DNA from: Flavobacteriaceae bacterium
GTDB taxonomy: Bacteria > Bacteroidota > Bacteroidia > Flavobacteriales > Flavobacteriaceae
Length of the DNA: 64,000 nucleotides
Direction: 5' to 3'
Assembly (NCBI GenBank): GCA_947453195.1
Contig: CANGFO010000001.1
Coordinates: 62,001-126,000 of the forward strand
Position numbers and translations under genes: made by a program. Positions 35,734 to 44,908 of this stretch are shown one piece after another. The notes below the pieces were generated by a model. It did no database searches. It worked only from the letters and a program-made list of their open reading frames with translations, and had not been told where the DNA came from. The stretch's first letter is position 1; every line of letters begins with the position of its first letter.

Positions 35734-36594
35734 TTATCCTTTTAAAGCTTCAGCTCCACCAACAATCTCTAAGATCTCGTTAGTAATTGCCGCTTGACGT
35801 GCTTTGTTATAAGTTAATTTTAATTGATCTCTTAATTCGGTTGCGTTGTCTGTTGCTTTGTGCATTGCGGTCATACGTGCTCCATGCTCAGAAGCAAAAG
35901 AATCACGAATGGATTTGTACAATTGTGTTTTTAGAGATTTTGGGATTAACGTTAATACAATTTCCTCTTTAGATGGTTCAAAAAGATAATCACCTGCAGT
36001 AACTGGAATATCTGATTTTACAGGTGCTAATGGTAAAAATTGTTCCGTTTGAACTATTTGCGTTGCGGCATTCTTGAATTCATTGTAAACAATTTCTATT
36101 TTATCATACGCCCCAGAAGTAAACATTTCTGTTAACTCATTAGCAATTTCTGCTACAGCATCAAAAGTAAGATTGTCGTAAATTGAATTATGACTAGCAA
36201 CAACGTTGTTTGTTTTTTTCAATACATCACCACCTTTTTTTCCGATAGAAAAAACATCTACTTGTTTTCCTGCATAGGAATCAGCAATAGCTTTTGTTTG
36301 CTTAATAACATTGGTGTTAAATGCACCGCACAAACCTCTATTAGAAGTTACTGCTACAACTAACACTTTATTTATTTCGCGTTGAGCGGTAAAATCACCA
36401 CCAACTTCGCCGTCCATAGTAGCGCTTAAACTTTGTAATAATTCCGTTAATTTTTCGGCATAAGGGCGCATTGCTGTAATTGCATCTTGTGCTTTTTTCA
36501 GTTTTGCCGCAGAAACCATTTTCATTGCAGAAGTAATCTGCATCGTAGATGAAACGGATGTAATTCTATTACGGATTTCCTTTAAGTTTGCCAT
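35734..36594 (-). CDS. atpG: ATP synthase F1 subunit gamma
   Basis: Central rotor shaft of F1, rotating inside the alpha-beta ring. The N-terminus ANLKEIRNRITSVSSTMQIT and C-terminus YNKARQAAITNEILEIVGGAEAL are diagnostic. At 286 residues it is normal. It is the last gene of the cluster; atpD (beta) and atpC (epsilon) do not follow. It is separated from atpA by 70 bases containing a GC-rich hairpin. Confidence 0.97.
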   Translation of the reverse strand: MANLKEIRNRITSVSSTMQITSAMKMVSAAKLKKAQDAITAMRPYAEKLTELLQSLSATMDGEVGGDFTAQREINKVLVVAVTSNRGLCGAFNTNVIKQTKAIADSYAGKQVDVFSIGKKGGDVLKKTNNVVASHNSIYDNLTFDAVAEIANELTEMFTSGAYDKIEIVYNEFKNAATQIVQTEQFLPLAPVKSDIPVTAGDYLFEPSKEEIVLTLIPKSLKTQLYKSIRDSFASEHGARMTAMHKATDNATELRDQLKLTYNKARQAAITNEILEIVGGAEALKG

Positions 36595-36615
36595 TTTATT
36601 TGGTATTGGGTTTGG

Positions 36616-36654
36616 GGTTCTGGGTACTAGGACTAAAACCTAAAACCCAGGACC
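36616..36654 (-). other. Imperfect hairpin between atpA and atpG
   Basis: Arms GGTTCTGGGT/ACCCAGGACC (9 of 10 pairing, the mismatch able to form G-T) with a 19-base loop of CTAAAACC-type repeats. It is richer in G and C than its surroundings. It has no T-run, so an mRNA processing or stability element is more likely than a terminator. Confidence 0.5.
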
Positions 36655-36664
36655 TTAAGCCTAA

Positions 36665-38242
36665 TTAATTATATTTTGCAGAAATTTCTGAAGCTGCTTT
36701 TTCAATAACATCAGTAATGTTATCGTCTAATTTTCCAGCTTTTAATGCATCTAATGTATCTCTATGTGTATTATTTAAATATTCTAAGAAATCTTTTTCA
36801 AATTCTTTTACTTTATTTACTGGAACATTTCTTAATAAATTTTTAGAACCTACATAGATAATTGCAACTTGATCTTCTACTGTATAAGGAGAGTTCAAAC
36901 CTTGTTTTAAGATTTCAACGTTACGTTTTCCTTTTTCAATTACGTTTAAAGTAACTGCATCCAAATCAGAACCAAATTTAGCAAACGCTTCTAATTCACG
37001 GAATTGAGCTTGGTCTAATTTTAAAGTACCCGCTACTTTTTTCATGGATTTAATTTGTGCATTACCTCCCACACGAGATACCGAAATACCTACGTTAATT
37101 GCAGGACGAACTCCAGAGTTGAATAAATCTCCATCAAGGAAAATTTGTCCGTCAGTAATCGAAATTACGTTGGTTGGGATATATGCAGAAACGTCTCCAG
37201 CTTGTGTTTCAATGATTGGCAAAGCCGTTAATGAACCTCCACCTTTTACGATACCTTTTAAAGTATCTGGCAAGTCATTCATGTTTTTAGCAATATCATC
37301 ATCAGCAATTACTTTACATGCTCTTTCTAATAAACGAGAGTGTAAGTAAAATACGTCACCAGGATAAGCCTCACGACCTGGAGGTCTTCTTAATAAAAGA
37401 GATACCTCACGGTAAGCTACTGCTTGTTTAGATAAATCATCATAAACAATTAATGCAGGACGCCCTGAATCACGGAAATATTCTCCAATTGCAGCTCCGG
37501 CCATTGGTGCATATACTTGCATTGGTGCTGGATCTGATGCGTTAGCTGCTACAATTACTGTATAAGCCATAGCTCCTTTTTCTTCCAACATTTTAGCGAT
37601 TCCAGCTACAGTTGAAGCTTTTTGTCCAATTGCAACATAGATACAAAACACTGGTTTTCCAGCATCGTAAAATTCTTTTTGATTTAAGATAGTGTCGATA
37701 CAAACGGTAGATTTACCTGTTTGACGGTCACCAATTACCAACTCTCTTTGTCCACGACCTACAGGAATCATAGCATCAACCGCTTTAATACCTGTTTGTA
37801 ATGGCTCGGTTACTGGCTGACGGAAGATAACTCCAGGAGCTTTTCTTTCTAAAGGCATGTCAAACAATTCCCCTCCGATAGGTCCTTTACCATCAATTGG
37901 CTCTCCAAGTGTATTTACAACACGGCCAACAATTTGTTCTCCAACTTTTAAAGAAGCAATTCGTTGTGTTCTTTTTACTGTAGATCCTTCACGGATTCCA
38001 GTAGATGGTCCTAAAAGTACCACCCCAACGTTGTCTTCTTCTAAGTTCAATACGATTGCTTCCAATCCGTTTTCGAATTGTACTAACTCACCATATTGAG
38101 CATTTGATAAACCGTAAACACGAGCGATACCATCACCCACTTGAAGTACAGTTCCTACTTCTTCTAAACTTGCACCTGATTCAAAACCAGATAATTGTTT
38201 TTTTAATATTGCTGTAATTTCAGCTGGTTTAATTTCTGCCAT
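36665..38242 (-). CDS. atpA: ATP synthase F1 subunit alpha
   Basis: Non-catalytic nucleotide-binding subunit of F1. The P-loop is GDRQTGKST, and [30 protein letters not shown] is the conserved downstream block. Length is 525 residues. It is in the usual order after atpH. The catalytic beta subunit is encoded elsewhere in the genome, a split typical of Bacteroidota. Confidence 0.98.
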   Translation of the reverse strand: MAEIKPAEITAILKKQLSGFESGASLEEVGTVLQVGDGIARVYGLSNAQYGELVQFENGLEAIVLNLEEDNVGVVLLGPSTGIREGSTVKRTQRIASLKVGEQIVGRVVNTLGEPIDGKGPIGGELFDMPLERKAPGVIFRQPVTEPLQTGIKAVDAMIPVGRGQRELVIGDRQTGKSTVCIDTILNQKEFYDAGKPVFCIYVAIGQKASTVAGIAKMLEEKGAMAYTVIVAANASDPAPMQVYAPMAGAAIGEYFRDSGRPALIVYDDLSKQAVAYREVSLLLRRPPGREAYPGDVFYLHSRLLERACKVIADDDIAKNMNDLPDTLKGIVKGGGSLTALPIIETQAGDVSAYIPTNVISITDGQIFLDGDLFNSGVRPAINVGISVSRVGGNAQIKSMKKVAGTLKLDQAQFRELEAFAKFGSDLDAVTLNVIEKGKRNVEILKQGLNSPYTVEDQVAIIYVGSKNLLRNVPVNKVKEFEKDFLEYLNNTHRDTLDALKAGKLDDNITDVIEKAASEISAKYN

Positions 38243-38265
38243 TTTGATATATCTTTAATGGAATT

Positions 38266-38793
38266 TTAATTGCTAAACTCTCTTTTTAATTCACTTAATT
38301 TACTTGCTACTGAAGCATTGTATTGTTGATCTCCAACTCTTAAAATAAATCCACCAATAATTTCTGGATCTACAATGTTGTGGATAGTAATTTTCTTTTT
38401 TGAAAACTCGGCAATTTTAGCCAATACTTTTGTTTCTAACTCTGGAGTAATTGGAAGTGCAGTAGTTACTTTGGCTACTTCAATTCCTTTACTTTCATCG
38501 TATAATCTATTGTATTGAATTGCGATATCTTCTAAGATTTCATGTCTTTTGTTTTCAAATAACAAATCAAATAAACTATTTGTTTCTGCTTGAACATTTG
38601 AAAATATTTCAGACAATGCCGATTTCTTATATTCTATTTTAATAATAGGACTAGTAAGAAAATGTTTTAATTCTGGACTTTCAGTGATTGCAGTAACAAT
38701 AGAATTCATATCCATTTTAACTGCATCTGCTTTTCCAGAAGTTTGAGCAATGTCTAATATTGCTTTGGCGTATCTAATCGCTGCTCTAGACAT
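38266..38793 (-). CDS. atpH: ATP synthase F1 subunit delta
   Basis: Peripheral-stalk subunit linking b to the top of F1. The N-terminus SRAAIRYAKAILDIAQ and the C-terminal DPEIIGGFILRVGDQQYNASVASKL are typical. Length is 175 residues. It lies between atpF (5 bases) and atpA (23 bases). Confidence 0.95.
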   Translation of the reverse strand: MSRAAIRYAKAILDIAQTSGKADAVKMDMNSIVTAITESPELKHFLTSPIIKIEYKKSALSEIFSNVQAETNSLFDLLFENKRHEILEDIAIQYNRLYDESKGIEVAKVTTALPITPELETKVLAKIAEFSKKKITIHNIVDPEIIGGFILRVGDQQYNASVASKLSELKREFSN

Positions 38794-38798
38794 AATGA

Positions 38799-39299
38799 TT
38801 AGTTTAATTTAGCGTCACCCAACATTTTCTCAACTAATTTTGTTTGAGAATCTTTGTTAGATAATTCATCTCTTAATACTTTTTCAGCTATTTCTAATGA
38901 CAGTGAAGAAACTTGATTTTTCAAATCTGCCATTGCTGCATTTTTTTCGCTTTCGATAGCTGCTTTTGCTTGCGCAATCATTTTTTCACCTGCAGCTTGC
39001 GCTTCGGTTTTAGCATCGTTAATCATTTTATCTTTGATTTCACGAGCTTCTTTCATTAAAGCATCACGCTCAGCTCTTGCATCAGCTAATAATTTCTCAT
39101 TATCAGATTTAAGATTTTGCATTTCTTTTTTAGCACTTTCAGCCGATTGTAAAGCATTTTTTATACCTTCTTCTCTTTCATTTACAGCATCTAAAATTGG
39201 TTTCCAAGCAAATTTTTTCAATAAGAAAATTAATGCAATGAATAATGCTGTTTGTAAGATAAACAAGCCTAATGAAATATGACCAAATAATTCTTCCAT
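38799..39299 (-). CDS. atpF: ATP synthase F0 subunit b
   Basis: Peripheral stalk subunit: one N-terminal membrane helix (about 9-27) followed by a long, charged alpha helix to residue 166. The sequence LFILQTALFIALIFLLKKFAWKPIL then the E/K/A-rich stalk is typical. It is separated from atpE by a strong hairpin. Confidence 0.95.
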   Translation of the reverse strand: MEELFGHISLGLFILQTALFIALIFLLKKFAWKPILDAVNEREEGIKNALQSAESAKKEMQNLKSDNEKLLADARAERDALMKEAREIKDKMINDAKTEAQAAGEKMIAQAKAAIESEKNAAMADLKNQVSSLSLEIAEKVLRDELSNKDSQTKLVEKMLGDAKLN

Positions 39300-39369
39300 T
39301 ATATATGTATTTAAATTTTTTTAATTTTAAAAAAGAACAAAAGTTGTAACCAACCGTTACAACTTTTGT
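39300..39369 (-). terminator. Strong hairpin between atpE and atpF (attenuator or mRNA stabiliser)
   Basis: Perfect 14-bp inverted repeat ACAAAAGTTGTAAC/GTTACAACTTTTGT with a 5-base loop (39337-39369). On the minus strand it is followed by TCTTTTTT. It starts just after the atpE stop. It may partly terminate or protect the transcript so that subunit c is made in excess. Confidence 0.7.
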
Positions 39370-39378
39370 TGTAAAAAT

Positions 39379-39570
39379 TTACGATGCAAAAATTGCAGCG
39401 AAACCAATACCTTCAATAAGTGCAGCAGCAATAAGCATCGCTGTTTGGATTTTTCCAGTAGCTTCTGGTTGACGAGCGATTGCATCCATTGCAGAACCAC
39501 CGATTCTACCAATACCAATACCAGCTCCAATAACTACTAATCCTGCTCCAACAATTCTAGGAATTTCCAT
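39379..39570 (-). CDS. atpE: ATP synthase F0 subunit c
   Basis: A 63-residue hairpin of two membrane helices that forms the proton-driven c-ring. The sequence GAGIGIGRIGGSAMDAIARQPEA contains the conserved polar loop, and the acidic proton carrier is the glutamate in ALIEGIGFAAIF. It is short, as in other Bacteroidota. It is followed by a strong hairpin before atpF. Confidence 0.97.
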   Translation of the reverse strand: MEIPRIVGAGLVVIGAGIGIGRIGGSAMDAIARQPEATGKIQTAMLIAAALIEGIGFAAIFAS

Positions 39571-39667
39571 AAAAATATGTATTAAAAATTAAACATTCAA
39601 TTTGATAAACGATAAAATTAATGATTTAAGAACTTTATTTAACTTTCAAAAATCTAAATTCTAAATT

Positions 39668-40816
39668 CTAATGTGCCTCTTCGTAGTGGTGCTCTTCTGA
39701 AGCAGAACCAAAATATAAAGCTGCCAACATTGTAAAAATATACGCTTGTAACAACGCAACTAATACTTCTAATAATGTTAAAACAAATGAAAGTAAGAAT
39801 GCCAACGGACTTCCAACCATACTATTTGCTTTGTACATTAAAGCAATTAAACTCATTAATACAACGTGACCAGCCAACATATTTGCATACAAACGAATCA
39901 TTAATGAAAACGGTTTAATGATCGTTCCTAACAATTCAATTGGTGCCAAAATAAATTTCATTGGAACGGGAACTCCTGGCATCCAGAAGATGTGTTTCCA
40001 ATAATCTTTTTTTGCAGTAAAGGTAGTAATAAGGTAAGTTAAAAGAGCCAATGCCCCAGTAATCGCTAAGTTTCCTGTAATATTTACCCCTAGTGGTGTT
40101 AATCCAAAAATATTTGAAAACCAAATGAAGAAAAATATAGTTAATAAGAAACTCATGTATTTTTTGTAGTGCTTTTCTCCAATATTAGGAATAGCAATCT
40201 CGTCTCTGATGTATAAAATAATAGGCTCAAAAAATCTACCTGCTCCTTTTGCAATAGAACCATTCTTTTTATATGATTTACCTAATCCAGCAAATAATAA
40301 GAACATTAATAAACTTACAACAAAAATCATAAAAAGACTTTTGGTTATAGATAAGTCAATAGGTTTTTCGTTTTCAATTTGGCCTTTAGCATTTTCTTTT
40401 AAAGTCCCTGCAGCATCTGTTTTGTAGATTTTACCATCGTGGTGGCTAATTTTGTAGAAGTTTCCTCCATCTTCGGCAACCGCTTCACCGTGCTCAAATT
40501 TTGAGGAAGAAAATACATGAACCCCATTATCCCATAGAATAACTGGTAATGGAAAACCAACGTTATGCTCAGCATTTTTTCCATAAGAAAAAATATGAAA
40601 ATCGTGAGAATCTAATAAGTGGTGTTGGATGAACTCTTTTCGTTCTTCATCCTTTTTTTCATCTTCAGATAATGCTTTTATTTCAGGAGTAGCCGCAACT
40701 GCTTCTACCTTTTGTTTTACAGGTGCATTTTCGCTTGAATTCGCATTACTATATAAAGGAAAAAATGCTACTAAAGCGGCAAATAAGAACTGAAGTGGTT
40801 TGTTTAAAAACAACAT
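39668..40816 (-). CDS. atpB: ATP synthase F0 subunit a (long Bacteroidota form)
   Basis: Stator subunit with the proton half-channels. The C-terminal ~200 residues hold the membrane helices, with the essential arginine in SLMIRLYANMLAGHVVLM. In addition there is an N-terminal signal-peptide-like helix (ending about YSNA) and ~110 hydrophilic residues with histidines, making 382 residues versus about 250-270 for many bacterial AtpB. The extended form is common in Bacteroidota. A histidine-rich C-terminus (SEEHHYEEAH) is present. Confidence 0.95.
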   Translation of the reverse strand: MLFLNKPLQFLFAALVAFFPLYSNANSSENAPVKQKVEAVAATPEIKALSEDEKKDEERKEFIQHHLLDSHDFHIFSYGKNAEHNVGFPLPVILWDNGVHVFSSSKFEHGEAVAEDGGNFYKISHHDGKIYKTDAAGTLKENAKGQIENEKPIDLSITKSLFMIFVVSLLMFLLFAGLGKSYKKNGSIAKGAGRFFEPIILYIRDEIAIPNIGEKHYKKYMSFLLTIFFFIWFSNIFGLTPLGVNITGNLAITGALALLTYLITTFTAKKDYWKHIFWMPGVPVPMKFILAPIELLGTIIKPFSLMIRLYANMLAGHVVLMSLIALMYKANSMVGSPLAFLLSFVLTLLEVLVALLQAYIFTMLAALYFGSASEEHHYEEAH

Positions 40817-40931
40817 ATTTGATAATTTCTTTAATTTATTTTCTCAAATTTGGTGCAAAAGTACAATTTTAATTAATATTAAAAAGTATAACTTTTATTT
40901 TTTTTGAGAAAAGTAGGTGTGTTTTTCTGTT

Positions 40932-41330
40932 TTATTGCTTTTTGTTTAACATTCTAATAGTTACAACCGTTTCTATTGTTAAAAACTCAGCAAATATTAA
41001 AAAGAAATTTGATTTTTCGGGGGTGATTAATTCACTCGTTTCTTGTAAAATGGGATGTAATAAAATATAAGCCAATCCCATTTTTATACTTGTTACTAAT
41101 AAGTAGGTTTGTCCAACGCTATCAATGTTTTTTTCCTTCATCTTTATTAATATAAATAATATGATTAGGGAACAGGAATAAAAAAACAAATACAATAATG
41201 GAGTAGCATATCTAAAACGATCCGTTATTATGGAATCATACTTTACATAAATGAAAGATTCATGTAAAACAAATACAATTATTACAAGTAATAACGATTC
41301 AAGTAAAGGCGTGTATTTACTGTTCTTCAT
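40932..41330 (-). CDS. DUF6168-like small membrane protein
   Basis: A 132-residue inner-membrane protein with four probable helices and short loops. By position it is the DUF6168-type protein found upstream of atpB in flavobacteria; the family role is not known. Its start overlaps the end of the AtpZ/I-like gene by 14 bases, so its translation is likely coupled to it. It may help assemble F0, like AtpI, but this is inference. Confidence 0.75.
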   Translation of the reverse strand: MKNSKYTPLLESLLLVIIVFVLHESFIYVKYDSIITDRFRYATPLLYLFFYSCSLIILFILIKMKEKNIDSVGQTYLLVTSIKMGLAYILLHPILQETSELITPEKSNFFLIFAEFLTIETVVTIRMLNKKQ

Positions 41331-41559
41331 TATTATCCATTTTATTGATTTCTTTTAGCTGTCGGTTGATGTTGTAAAAAGCAAGTGCCACTCCAATAAG
41401 AGTTAATGCTTTTACAAATAAGGTGTTGGGATTCGGGTATTTTTCATCCAACCAAGTTCCGAGTTTTGAAAACAAAAAAATTACTACCCCCATTTGAATG
41501 GGAATATTAATTAATGCCAACCATTTATTAGGCTTTTTTTTCGGTGACTGGGGATTCAT
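41317..41559 (-). CDS. AtpZ/AtpI-like membrane protein
   Basis: An 80-residue protein with two membrane helices (about 13-32 and 44-65), matching the size and pattern of AtpZ/AtpI proteins that help c-ring assembly or Mg2+ uptake in F0F1 operons. The ATG lies 32 bases inside the bactofilin gene. It is in the flavobacterial order bactofilin-AtpZ-DUF6168-atpB. Confidence 0.85.
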   Translation of the reverse strand: MNPQSPKKKPNKWLALINIPIQMGVVIFLFSKLGTWLDEKYPNPNTLFVKALTLIGVALAFYNINRQLKEINKMDNNEEQ

Positions 41560-41932
41560 TTGTCAAGTGGGATTTAGAATTTGGATTCATAATGCAACTC
41601 GCACTAAAGTCGGCGCCGGGTTCTACAGAAAGTTTTCCGCAAACCACTTCCCCTTGCACACTCGATTTTAATTTAATATTTAGCAACTCCGAAACTTGAA
41701 TTTTGCCTTTATACTTTCCTTCAATGTCGCAGTTTTTACATATTACATCTCCGGTTACGCTTCCCGCAGGGCCAATAACCAACTTCCCTTTGGATTCAAA
41801 GTTTCCTATTAAATGCCCGTCTAATCTAAAATCTGCAGGAGAAACAATATCTCCTTTTATTGTAGTGCCCTCTACAATTCGGTTGGTTTTACCCAATAAA
41901 TCGGTATAGGATTTCGTTTTTTTATCAAACAT
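41528..41932 (-). CDS. Bactofilin (polymer-forming cytoskeletal protein)
   Basis: A 134-residue bactofilin-family protein. The beta-helical core shows repeating short-strand sequence (IVEGTTIKGDIVSPADFRLDG, GPAGSVTGDVICKNCDIEGK), with disordered ends. Bactofilins polymerise without nucleotides into filaments involved in cell shape, stalks or envelope. It begins 2 bases after the sprE stop, and its own end overlaps the AtpZ/I gene. Confidence 0.92.
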   Translation of the reverse strand: MFDKKTKSYTDLLGKTNRIVEGTTIKGDIVSPADFRLDGHLIGNFESKGKLVIGPAGSVTGDVICKNCDIEGKYKGKIQVSELLNIKLKSSVQGEVVCGKLSVEPGADFSASCIMNPNSKSHLTNESPVTEKKA

Positions 41933-41934
41933 AA

Positions 41935-44766
41935 TTATGGTTTTTTAGGGAAACCCGGATTAGCTGATTTTGGGGTTGCATTATCTAAATTGCTATCCGT
42001 TGGATCTAAATCCATTGGAGGAGCGCTCGCGCTATTTTGCTTTCCTTTAAAAGCAGGTGCCTGCATATTATTATTCGGATCTTGTCCTTGTTCATTAGGT
42101 TTCACAGCTTCTGGTTTTTTCCCTGCTGTTTTAGTCTCTGGAATAACAATATTTCTTTGAATTGGCACAATTGGTTTGTTTAACCAATCTCCAGCAATGT
42201 AATCATTACTATTTTTTTTCACCTGAACCACTTTGTAATTTTCACTTGAAATAACAATAGCAGGATCCGTTATTTTGTAATCTTTATATTCTTTCAATAC
42301 GTGCGCAATACCTGAAGCACTTTCGGCAGATTTAATCCCGTGAATAACCAAGAAATTACTTTCTAAAGTGTATATATCTGTTGAAACGGTTAGTTTTTCG
42401 ATGGTTCTTTCTTTAGCAAATTTGGTGATTTTATCTAAAAGATCTTTGGTGCTTTTTGCAGATAAATCGTCTGCTTTGTATAAAATATTCCATGATAATG
42501 GAAATTCTGAATTAAAAGATAATGATTCTAAATACGGAATTTTGGTTGCAATATAAACCTCGGTGTTTTTTCCTTCCTCACTATTTGGATAGGTCAGCGC
42601 AACATAATTTAATGCTTTTTTAAATTCGGCAACTCCTTTAAGTTTTCCAACAACATTCGCTTTTAGCAATTCAAATTTAGGCAACATATCTTCCCCCGTG
42701 AATTGATCAATAGCTTGTTCTAATTTAGGAAGAATTTCTCGGTATTTTTCTTTTTCAAAATCTCTGAATAATTCATTGTAGGCCACTTCGGGAGTGGAGC
42801 TTGCTAAAGTTCCTCCGCCAGAATTACTCAATATTTGTGCATAACGAGAATCTGGAAATTGCGCAATTATTTTAGACTTCATAGCCAGCGCTTTTTCTTT
42901 ATCAATAATCTCATATACTTTATAAAGAGTATACATTGATGGCAATACTAAACGCTCTTCGGGCTTGTTGTCTAACAATTTTTCTAGCTTGTCTGCAGCT
43001 CTTGGATACTCTTTAAATTTTTCTTTGTAAATCACTCCCAATTGGTAGTAAGCAAAATTTCGTTCTTTAGCAATACTGTCTAAAATCTTTGATGAAGAAG
43101 GGATTTGCTTGATGTAATAATTTACAGAATATTTTTCGTTTACCTCTTTTGATGGATTGTCGGCATCAGCCTGTGCCTCTTTATTGTCTTCCGGATTTTT
43201 ATCGTCTTTTATCGCTTCTTTTGCCAATCTCCAATTTAACACATGCGCTCTATCTCCCCATTTTTTCTTGAATTCTACCATTCCGAAAGAAACGGTTGAT
43301 GGATTGTAAAAGTAAAATGTACTTCCTGAACCTGGGTTTAAAGAAACCGGAGTGATTGCTTTAGTTGTAGCCGACTTAGAAGCCGAAGCATTATCTGAGT
43401 TAGCAGCATCTTTAGCTTTAGAATCTTTAAGTTTTGCTTCTACAGCTGCTGCTGTTTTAGCATCTTCTTTCTTCAAAGCATCAATATATTCTTTGTAATA
43501 TTTTTCCTTACCCTCTTTAGATAATGATGCTATTTTTAAAATACTATCATTTCGTTGTGCAATTCCTTCAAACTTAATTACGTCCTCTAGATTTTCTCTT
43601 TTCTTGGTAATCAATTTAAACTCTCTCGTTTTAGAATTTAAAACGGTAAGCGTACTATCAAAATATTTTCCTGCCAAGACATATTTCGCTTTATTGAAAT
43701 AAATATCCGCAAGATTTCTATAATTAGAAGCTACTAAATAGCTGTCGTTTGATCTTTTTTTAATGGATTTATTATAATAAACTATTGCCTCTTTAGGTTT
43801 ATTTTGTTTGTCATAAAACAAAGCCATTTGGTGATTTAACACATCTAAAAACGGACGGTTTTCTCTATCTTTAAGCAATAATCTGTATTTTTCTAAAAAG
43901 GCAATGGTGTCTCCTTTTTTATAATCAAACTGAGCAGCTTGGTGTGCGTGCGCCTGAATTACATATTGACGAGCTGATTTTCGATTCATATCAATCACCT
44001 CTTGAAATTTGGCGTAAGCACTATCCTTATGTCCTAAACGCTCATAAATTTGTGCTTCAATAAATCGGTAGCGTGCTTTTTCTTCGTTAGATTTAGTGAA
44101 ATCTGTAGCAATTTTAAGCTTTGCTAATGCGTTTTTATTTTCTTCCAAATTTAAATACGCTTGCGCTAATGCGGCGTTGGCATCTGCAAAAATTTGATCT
44201 TTAAATTTTATTTCGCCTAATAATTTTTTAAGATTTACAACCGCCGTGGCATCATTATCCATGCGCATGTTGGTTTTTTCTCTCCAAATTTTAACTTCTT
44301 GAATTCGACTACTTGTAGGGTATTTATACAAAACATAATTGAAAGCTTCCAAAGCGGGAACAAACCGTTGGTCGTAATACCTTGTTTTTCCTAACAATAA
44401 ATGCGCCTCGTCCATTTGTGGATTTTTTTCAGAGCCGTCAATATTCATCGAATGCTTTTGAATGGCTTTGGTTGCTTTGGTTTCCGCTTTTTCAAAATTT
44501 TGGTTTTTGGTTTGCCCTGGCAGCATCTGCTCTTCAGAAGCCTGCATACGCTCTACCGGAAGGATGGCCCAAAAATTATCGTTATACTGAGATTTAAGGT
44601 CAATAATTCCTTTATCTAGGGCTAAATTACCATTGTAAAGCACATTATCTCGAGTAGTTAAGGCGTGATAATTTCTAGAAATAAAGGTGTTCCTTTTTGT
44701 AGAACAAGCTACAAAAATTAAGACTGCTGCGGTAAGGAAAGTATATTTTAAAGTACTCGTTTTCAA
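41935..44766 (-). CDS. sprE: SprE/PorW-type T9SS lipoprotein
   Basis: A 943-residue TPR-rich lipoprotein that supports type IX secretion and gliding. The lipobox cysteine is at about residue 21 (FVACSTKRN). The N-terminal segment NYHALTTRDNVLYNGNLAL is the recognisable SprE/PorW start. TPR helices fill most of residues 130-460, and the C-terminal ~150 residues are proline-, asparagine- and lysine-rich and probably disordered. Two putative T9SS cargo proteins are in this window, so it fits the biology. Other T9SS core genes (gldKLMN, sprA) are not here. Confidence 0.9.
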   Translation of the reverse strand: MKTSTLKYTFLTAAVLIFVACSTKRNTFISRNYHALTTRDNVLYNGNLALDKGIIDLKSQYNDNFWAILPVERMQASEEQMLPGQTKNQNFEKAETKATKAIQKHSMNIDGSEKNPQMDEAHLLLGKTRYYDQRFVPALEAFNYVLYKYPTSSRIQEVKIWREKTNMRMDNDATAVVNLKKLLGEIKFKDQIFADANAALAQAYLNLEENKNALAKLKIATDFTKSNEEKARYRFIEAQIYERLGHKDSAYAKFQEVIDMNRKSARQYVIQAHAHQAAQFDYKKGDTIAFLEKYRLLLKDRENRPFLDVLNHQMALFYDKQNKPKEAIVYYNKSIKKRSNDSYLVASNYRNLADIYFNKAKYVLAGKYFDSTLTVLNSKTREFKLITKKRENLEDVIKFEGIAQRNDSILKIASLSKEGKEKYYKEYIDALKKEDAKTAAAVEAKLKDSKAKDAANSDNASASKSATTKAITPVSLNPGSGSTFYFYNPSTVSFGMVEFKKKWGDRAHVLNWRLAKEAIKDDKNPEDNKEAQADADNPSKEVNEKYSVNYYIKQIPSSSKILDSIAKERNFAYYQLGVIYKEKFKEYPRAADKLEKLLDNKPEERLVLPSMYTLYKVYEIIDKEKALAMKSKIIAQFPDSRYAQILSNSGGGTLASSTPEVAYNELFRDFEKEKYREILPKLEQAIDQFTGEDMLPKFELLKANVVGKLKGVAEFKKALNYVALTYPNSEEGKNTEVYIATKIPYLESLSFNSEFPLSWNILYKADDLSAKSTKDLLDKITKFAKERTIEKLTVSTDIYTLESNFLVIHGIKSAESASGIAHVLKEYKDYKITDPAIVISSENYKVVQVKKNSNDYIAGDWLNKPIVPIQRNIVIPETKTAGKKPEAVKPNEQGQDPNNNMQAPAFKGKQNSASAPPMDLDPTDSNLDNATPKSANPGFPKKP

Positions 44767-44908
44767 ATTAAAATCGTTTTATAACTAACTAATAAAAGTT
44801 AGTTTTAGTATAACTAACTGGTAAAAGTACGCTTCTTTTTGAAACTTTAAAAAAATAAGCCGGTTTTTTAAATAAGAAATCTACAAAACACTCTAAATTC
44901 ATTACTAA

